DNA from: GCA-2733415 sp965178655
GTDB lineage: Bacteria; Bacteroidota; Bacteroidia; Flavobacteriales; Flavobacteriaceae
Assembly (NCBI GenBank): GCA_965178655.1
Contig: OZ238266.1
Location: 806,001 to 870,000, forward strand
Direction of reading: 5' to 3'
DNA: 64,000 nucleotides
Shown: positions 59,448-64,000 of the stretch, piece by piece
How the letters are laid out: each line of letters begins with the position of its first letter
How positions within the stretch are numbered: position 1 is the stretch's first letter
Program-made: the position numbers and the translations under genes
Notes under the pieces: generated by a model
What the model saw: the letters and a program-made list of their open reading frames with translations, nothing else
Told to the model about the DNA's origin: nothing
The model's database searches: none

Positions 59448-62159
59448 ATGAAACATCTTTTAACCACTATAATGCTACTTATTTCATTTAGCAGTTTTGC
59501 ACAATTATCTGTTACCGGAGTTGTAAAAGACAGTATTGGGAACCCTTTAGAGTTAGCAAATATTATTGCTATAAACCAAAGTACTAATACAATGGATTCT
59601 TACGGAATTACCAATGACAAAGGGCGCTACAAACTAGATCTTAAAAAAAACAGCAGCTACAAATTACAAGTAAGCTATATTGGAATGGAAGGTTTGGCTG
59701 TAATAATTAACACCCAAAACAAAAATCTTAGCAAGAATTTTACACTTAAAACAGACAATACACTTGAAGCTATTGAGCTTACTTATGAAATGCCTGTTAC
59801 CATAAAAGGAGACACTATTGTATATGATGCTGATTCTTTTAAAAACGGAACAGAACGAAAACTTGAAGATGTCTTAAAAAAACTTCCCGGAGTTGATATT
59901 AATGACGAAGGGCAAGTTGAAGTTGAAGGAAAAGTAGTTAGTAAAGTAATGGTTGAAGGAAAAGAATTTTTTGATGGCGATTCTAAATTAGCTACTAAAA
60001 ATATTCCTGCAGATGCTATTGATAAAATTGAAGTACTAAAAAACCATGCCGATGTTGGACAATTAAGTAGTGTACAAAACAATGAAGACAATATAGCCTT
60101 AAACATTAAGTTAAAAGAAGGTAAAAAGAGTTTCTGGTTTGGTACTGTAACTGCCGGAGGTGGAAAATCGGTCAACAATGAACTATATCTTGTGCAACCA
60201 AAATTATTTTATTACAGTCCAAAATACAGTGTAAATATTATTGGCGACCTCAACAACCTTGGTGAAATAGCATTTACACGTCGCGATTATTTTAACTTTA
60301 CAGGCGGATTTAGAAACCCTAGCCGCTCTAGCGGAACATCACTTAGTTTAGGCGATAATAGTATTAGCTTTTTAACCCTAGAGAACAATAAAGCAAAAGA
60401 CATTAATACTAAATTTGGTGCAGCAAACTTTAGCTTTTCCCCTAAAAAAACACTAGACATTAGCGGGTTTGGAATATTCTCTAGCAGCAGAAACGAACTG
60501 CAAGAAAACAATAGCCTACACTATGTAAGTACAGATTTAGGTATCCCTGATGAAAACACCGAAGCAATTACGCATCAAAAAAGCGATTTAGCCATGTTAA
60601 AACTAAGCGCTAAGTACAAGCCTAATAGCAACCATCAATTAGACTATGATGTTTTCGGGAAGCTCTCTAAAGAAACCCAAGAACAGCAAACAACATCATC
60701 TGTATTAGGTGGTATTAATCAATTAGATGATAGTAGCCCTTATAGCATTAACCAAACGCTAAACTACTACTATACCCATAATGACAAAAACATATTTTCA
60801 TTTGAAGCCCAACATGTCTTTAAAAACGAAGACCCTTTTTACAATGCGTTTTTAGAAGAACAAACAAACTATAGCAGTACAGCAGGCGCACTAGGGCTAA
60901 ACAACCTGCAAAGTGGTTACACCATTAACCAAGAAAAACAAGTGAAATCTAACCAATTAGATGCCAAAATAGATTACTGGAATGTGCTTAACGACAAGAG
61001 TAACATTAACATTACACTTGGTAACCTGTATAGTGCCCAAGAATTTAATTCTAATATGTTTCAAACACTTGATAATGGCACTGTTTTTAACCCAACACCA
61101 ATCATAAACGACGGACTTAATAGCAATGACAACTATTATCTTTTTAATGACAGTTATATCGGATTACATTACCGCGTTAAAGTCGGCAAATTTACCTTTA
61201 CACCAGGAGTATCAGCACACGCCTATAATACTGTAAACCAACAAGGCAATACAGACAACAATAACTCATTTTTTAGAGTACTCCCCGATTTTAATACCAG
61301 AATACAACTAAAAAAGTCGGAAAACATTAGTTTAAACTACAGCATGAAAACTAATTTCACAGACATTACTACACTAGCAAAAGGACTAGTTTTAAATAAA
61401 TACAATTCATTATACTCCGGAGAACCAACGCTAGAAAATGCGCTAACGCACAACATTAGTCTATCGTATTTTAGCTTCAACTTATTTAATTACACCAATG
61501 TATTTGCACATGTTAATTACAGTAAAAAAATAAATGGTATTCAACAAATTTCTAATTTTGAACCCGGAAGTGTTGTTAGTGTAAACACCCCTCACAACTC
61601 AAATTTTTCAGACGAATCATTATTCGCTTCTGGACGTTTTCAACGAAGTTTTGGAAAGTTTAGAGCAACAGCAAGCGCAAACTTTAATTATGCCAAATTT
61701 AACTCGGTTACCAATAGCGTAACCAATATTAACGAGAACTACACACAAACCTACAAAGCACAATTTAGAACCAATTTTAAAACTGCTCCTAATGTAGAAT
61801 TGAGCTACAAACACACTATACAAGACAACGATTTAGGTAACACCCGAATTAAATATTACACCAAATCACCTTCTATAAATTTTGATGCTTACATCTGGAA
61901 AACAATTACTTTTAAAACCGATTATACCTATACAGATTTTAGCAGCAGCACAGAAAACCTTAACACATTTGAGTTCTGGAATGCTAGTATTTCTTATCGC
62001 AAAAATCAAGACAGCAAATGGGAGTATGAACTTAAAGCAAGTAATTTACTAAACACAAATACACAGAATAGCAGCAATTCTAATAGCACTAGGATTAGCG
62101 AAACCACCTACTATATTCAACCGCGTTTTGTAAGCTTTAGAATGATTTATAATTTATAG
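59448..62159 (+). CDS. TonB-receptor-like outer-membrane barrel protein, GLPGLI-associated
   Basis: This 903-residue protein has a signal peptide (MKHLLTTIMLLISFSSFAQ) and a carboxypeptidase-regulatory-like domain (GVVKDSIGNPLELANIIAIN..., residues about 22-105). A plug-like domain follows (YDADSFKNGTERKLEDVLKKLPGV, then IDKIEVLKNHADVGQL). The large barrel is closed by FVSFRMIYNL. I see no clear TonB box. This family recurrently lies next to GLPGLI genes, so the substrate is probably shared with them; it is unknown. Confidence 0.88.
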   Translation: MKHLLTTIMLLISFSSFAQLSVTGVVKDSIGNPLELANIIAINQSTNTMDSYGITNDKGRYKLDLKKNSSYKLQVSYIGMEGLAVIINTQNKNLSKNFTLKTDNTLEAIELTYEMPVTIKGDTIVYDADSFKNGTERKLEDVLKKLPGVDINDEGQVEVEGKVVSKVMVEGKEFFDGDSKLATKNIPADAIDKIEVLKNHADVGQLSSVQNNEDNIALNIKLKEGKKSFWFGTVTAGGGKSVNNELYLVQPKLFYYSPKYSVNIIGDLNNLGEIAFTRRDYFNFTGGFRNPSRSSGTSLSLGDNSISFLTLENNKAKDINTKFGAANFSFSPKKTLDISGFGIFSSSRNELQENNSLHYVSTDLGIPDENTEAITHQKSDLAMLKLSAKYKPNSNHQLDYDVFGKLSKETQEQQTTSSVLGGINQLDDSSPYSINQTLNYYYTHNDKNIFSFEAQHVFKNEDPFYNAFLEEQTNYSSTAGALGLNNLQSGYTINQEKQVKSNQLDAKIDYWNVLNDKSNINITLGNLYSAQEFNSNMFQTLDNGTVFNPTPIINDGLNSNDNYYLFNDSYIGLHYRVKVGKFTFTPGVSAHAYNTVNQQGNTDNNNSFFRVLPDFNTRIQLKKSENISLNYSMKTNFTDITTLAKGLVLNKYNSLYSGEPTLENALTHNISLSYFSFNLFNYTNVFAHVNYSKKINGIQQISNFEPGSVVSVNTPHNSNFSDESLFASGRFQRSFGKFRATASANFNYAKFNSVTNSVTNINENYTQTYKAQFRTNFKTAPNVELSYKHTIQDNDLGNTRIKYYTKSPSINFDAYIWKTITFKTDYTYTDFSSSTENLNTFEFWNASISYRKNQDSKWEYELKASNLLNTNTQNSSNSNSTRISETTYYIQPRFVSFRMIYNL

Positions 62160-62180
62160 TTTTTAGGCGTTCAATTTTAT

Positions 62181-62207
62181 AGCCTGCTATAAAATGGCAG
62201 GCTTTTC
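62181..62207 (+). terminator. Intrinsic terminator after the barrel gene
   Basis: AGCCTGC pairs with GCAGGCT (7-bp stem, 9-base loop), followed by TTTT, about 20 bp past the stop. Confidence 0.7.
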
Positions 62208-62709
62208 GCTATATCTTTTTTAGCAAAAAAGGATGCCGCTACAATCCTTAACGCAGCTACTTACGAACATTAATGTTTTAGATTCCCGCATCCGCGAGAA
62301 AGACATACAAAAAACCAAACACATTACTGTCACTGCAAAGTTTTAGAAAAAAACTGTGGCAGTCTCAGTAAAGGAAAGAGGGATCGCCGCAGTCGTTCCG
62401 CCTTCGCGAAGACAACAATACTGTCTTTGTGAGCATTAGCATAATACGCGACAATCTCTACAAGCATACACTTTCTGTCTTCCCCTTGAAGAAGGGGAAC
62501 CATATATTATAAAGCTCCTGTTTACAGGTTAATAATACTGAGACCCTGAAACTAGTTCAAACAAACTATCTGTCATTCTCAGCTTGACCAAAAATATAGC
62601 TCAAGAATAATGAAGTTAGCTATTAGGTAAAAGCGAAAAGAACCTAGACGCTAGAATCAAGACTGAATACTGAAATTTTGGATTTCCGTCTCCGCGGGAA
62701 TAACAAGTA
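62208..62709. repeat. Non-coding stretch of degenerate dispersed repeats
   Basis: No gene is supported in these roughly 500 bp. Several motifs look like decayed copies of genome-wide repeats. ATTCCCGCATCCGCGAGAAA (62282) and GATTTCCGTCTCCGCGGGAA (62681) resemble ATTCCCGC...GCGGGAAT elements. GGATCGCCGCAGTCGTTCCG, near 62381, and CTGTCTTTGTGAGCATTAGC resemble the widespread GTCATTGCGAGG...GACTGCGGCAATC repeats. A CTTCCCCTTgaagAAGGGGAA hairpin lies near 62489-62511. Confidence 0.5.
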
Positions 62710-64000
62710 CTACCAATCTATAGGTCTGTAGTCTTTCAAGAATTTACCACACCAGTGCTTTCCGGTATTAATACCATCAATTAACGGATCTAAAACCCTT
62801 GCCGCACCATCAACAATATCTAATGGTGGTTGAAAATCATGCACTTCTACTTTCTTTTTTGATAATGTAACGGGGTCTTCGTCTGTTACCCAGCCTGTAT
62901 CTACTGCATTCATGTAAACGCCATCTTTTGCAAAATCTAATGCCGAGGTATGCGTCATCATATTTAATGCTGCTTTAGCCATATTGGTATGCGGATGCCT
63001 GTCTTCCTTAAAAAAACGATGAAACTTCCCTTCCATTGCAGACACATTAATAATGTGTTTCTTACCAGTATTCTCACTCCTCATTAATGTAGATAAGCGA
63101 TTACATAGAACAAATGGCGCAACAGCATTTACCAACTGCACCTCTATCATTTCGGTGGTTTCTATTTGTCCTAATTTTAAACGCCAACTATTTGTTTTTC
63201 GCAAATCAACCTGTTGTAAATCGGCATCTAGTTTTCCTTCCGGAAACACTTCACTTGTCTGCAAAGAATTATCAAAACTATATGGTATTTGCGATAATTT
63301 TGCTGAAGACCTAATACCAATTCCCGGTTCTGGACCATGCCATGATACTGGTAAAGTATTATTTTTAGCATCTGCAACATCAGATGTTAAAGACTGTATT
63401 TCTTCTAAACATGCCGTGTGGTCGGCTAATAATTCTTGTGTATATTCTGGTAATGAAGCTATAGGCGCTTCTTCTTTTTCCATTAAATGCTGATAAAACC
63501 CTGCCGGACGACGTACCGTTTGTGCGGCATTATTTATTAATATATCTAAACGACTATATTGCTGTTCAATAAAATTACAAAAAATTTCAACACTTGGTAT
63601 ATGACGTAAATCTAGACCATGAATTTTTAAACGGGACTTCCATTCTAAAAAGTCAGGTTCCTTTGCAAATCTAATAGCAGAATCTACCGGAAAACGAGTT
63701 GTTGCCACTACAGTTGCTCCAGAGCGTAGTAATATTAAGGTAATGTGATACCCAATTTTTAAACGAGAACCTGTAACCACGGCTACCTGCCCAGTTAAAT
63801 CTGCGGTTTGAAAGCGTTTTGCATAGTTAAAATCGGCACATTCAATACACATGGTATCATAAAAATGATGCATTTTAGTATAGACTGTTTTACAGACATA
63901 ACAGTTTCTTGGCGATTCTAATTCTCCTATTGGGGTGTCTGTCTTAGCGTTTGTTAACGAGGGTGCAATAAAAACGGTGGCCTCACGGGCGCTTCGTATT
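62710..64000 (-). CDS. SDR-family protein with N-terminal CxxC...CxxC cluster; partial (N-terminus outside window)
   Basis: The frame stays open upstream of the first ATG (63873) to the window edge, with 42 further codons and no stop, so the true start lies outside. The N-terminal part holds CYVC and, 14 residues on, CIEC, a probable zinc knuckle. The NAD(P)-binding fold shows VAVVTGSRLKIGYHI, HGLDLRHIPSVE and NNAAQT. The serine of the SDR active site is in NVSAMEG. The usual YxxxK reads TNMAK, so the catalytic tyrosine is replaced. The function is therefore probably not a classical dehydrogenase. The nearby gene context gives no pathway. Confidence 0.88.
   Translation of the reverse strand, partial: IRSAREATVFIAPSLTNAKTDTPIGELESPRNCYVCKTVYTKMHHFYDTMCIECADFNYAKRFQTADLTGQVAVVTGSRLKIGYHITLILLRSGATVVATTRFPVDSAIRFAKEPDFLEWKSRLKIHGLDLRHIPSVEIFCNFIEQQYSRLDILINNAAQTVRRPAGFYQHLMEKEEAPIASLPEYTQELLADHTACLEEIQSLTSDVADAKNNTLPVSWHGPEPGIGIRSSAKLSQIPYSFDNSLQTSEVFPEGKLDADLQQVDLRKTNSWRLKLGQIETTEMIEVQLVNAVAPFVLCNRLSTLMRSENTGKKHIINVSAMEGKFHRFFKEDRHPHTNMAKAALNMMTHTSALDFAKDGVYMNAVDTGWVTDEDPVTLSKKKVEVHDFQPPLDIVDGAARVLDPLIDGINTGKHWCGKFLKDYRPIDW

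Overview
The window comes from an AT-rich member of the Bacteroidota, most likely family Flavobacteriaceae; the genus cannot be told from the sequence. The evidence is the gene content: SprA of the type IX secretion and gliding machinery, GLPGLI and DUF5686 proteins, a malic enzyme-phosphotransacetylase fusion and an HPPK-deoxynucleoside kinase fusion. Several genes also have a TAnnTTTG-type -7 promoter box upstream, and clear Shine-Dalgarno sites are scarce. Nearly everything is core chromosomal housekeeping. I see no prophage, insertion sequence, CRISPR array, restriction-modification or defence island.

Layout. 1-2.65 kb: the end of a MacB-type ABC exporter locus with two permeases and an ATPase. 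2.8-8.1 kb: cytochrome oxidase assembly and peripheral subunits (heme O synthase, two subunit III-type proteins, subunit IV, a degenerate SCO-like protein, SCO, DUF420 and a small CxxC protein). 8.2-11.9 kb: a SIMPL-like protein, two VanZ-like proteins, two tandem TonB paralogues and gcvH. 11.9-19.2 kb: sprA, interrupted by an apparent one-base deletion. 19.3-24.4 kb: ruvA, maeB, queG and ruvB. 24.5-30.1 kb: a DUF5686 outer-membrane protein, pdhB, and the divergent etfBA operon. 30.2-38 kb: a bifunctional-nuclease-like protein, a CNT nucleoside transporter, thyA-folA-fabD, folK-dNK and sppA. 38.0-38.6 kb: two tandem tRNA-Val(UAC) genes with an unusual repeat cluster just downstream that contains a duplicated tRNA 3' end. 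38.6-47.2 kb: folC-tonB-exbD-exbB, nhaB, a Glu/Leu-type dehydrogenase, anmK and an acyl-CoA dehydrogenase. 47.3-51.0 kb: an ECF sigma / membrane regulator / beta-barrel operon beside two paralogous choice-of-anchor-J-like lipoproteins with near-identical promoter boxes. 51.1-55.4 kb: rlmN, ppa and hppA. 55.5-62.2 kb: a lipoprotein, deoxynucleoside kinase and beta-propeller-like operon, then two GLPGLI proteins and a large outer-membrane barrel protein. 62.2-62.7 kb: a non-coding stretch of decayed dispersed repeats. 62.7-64 kb: an unusual SDR protein that runs off the window end.

How genes work together. thyA, folA, folK-dNK, folC and the second dNK all serve folate and deoxynucleotide supply. 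CtaB, the subunit III/IV proteins and SCO serve aa3-type oxidase, although subunits I and II are not here. ExbB/ExbD and three TonBs energise outer-membrane transport. ppa and hppA both consume pyrophosphate. EtfAB is the natural electron acceptor of the acyl-CoA dehydrogenase.

The observations most worth checking are the sprA frameshift, the SCO-like protein without copper ligands, the tRNA-Val repeat cluster, the GLPGLI-barrel locus, the sigma/lipoprotein locus, the EF-hand-like loop in NhaB, and the SDR with a four-cysteine N-terminal cluster and no catalytic tyrosine. I did not find a clearly new multi-gene system; the GLPGLI-barrel locus is the best candidate for uncharacterised biology.
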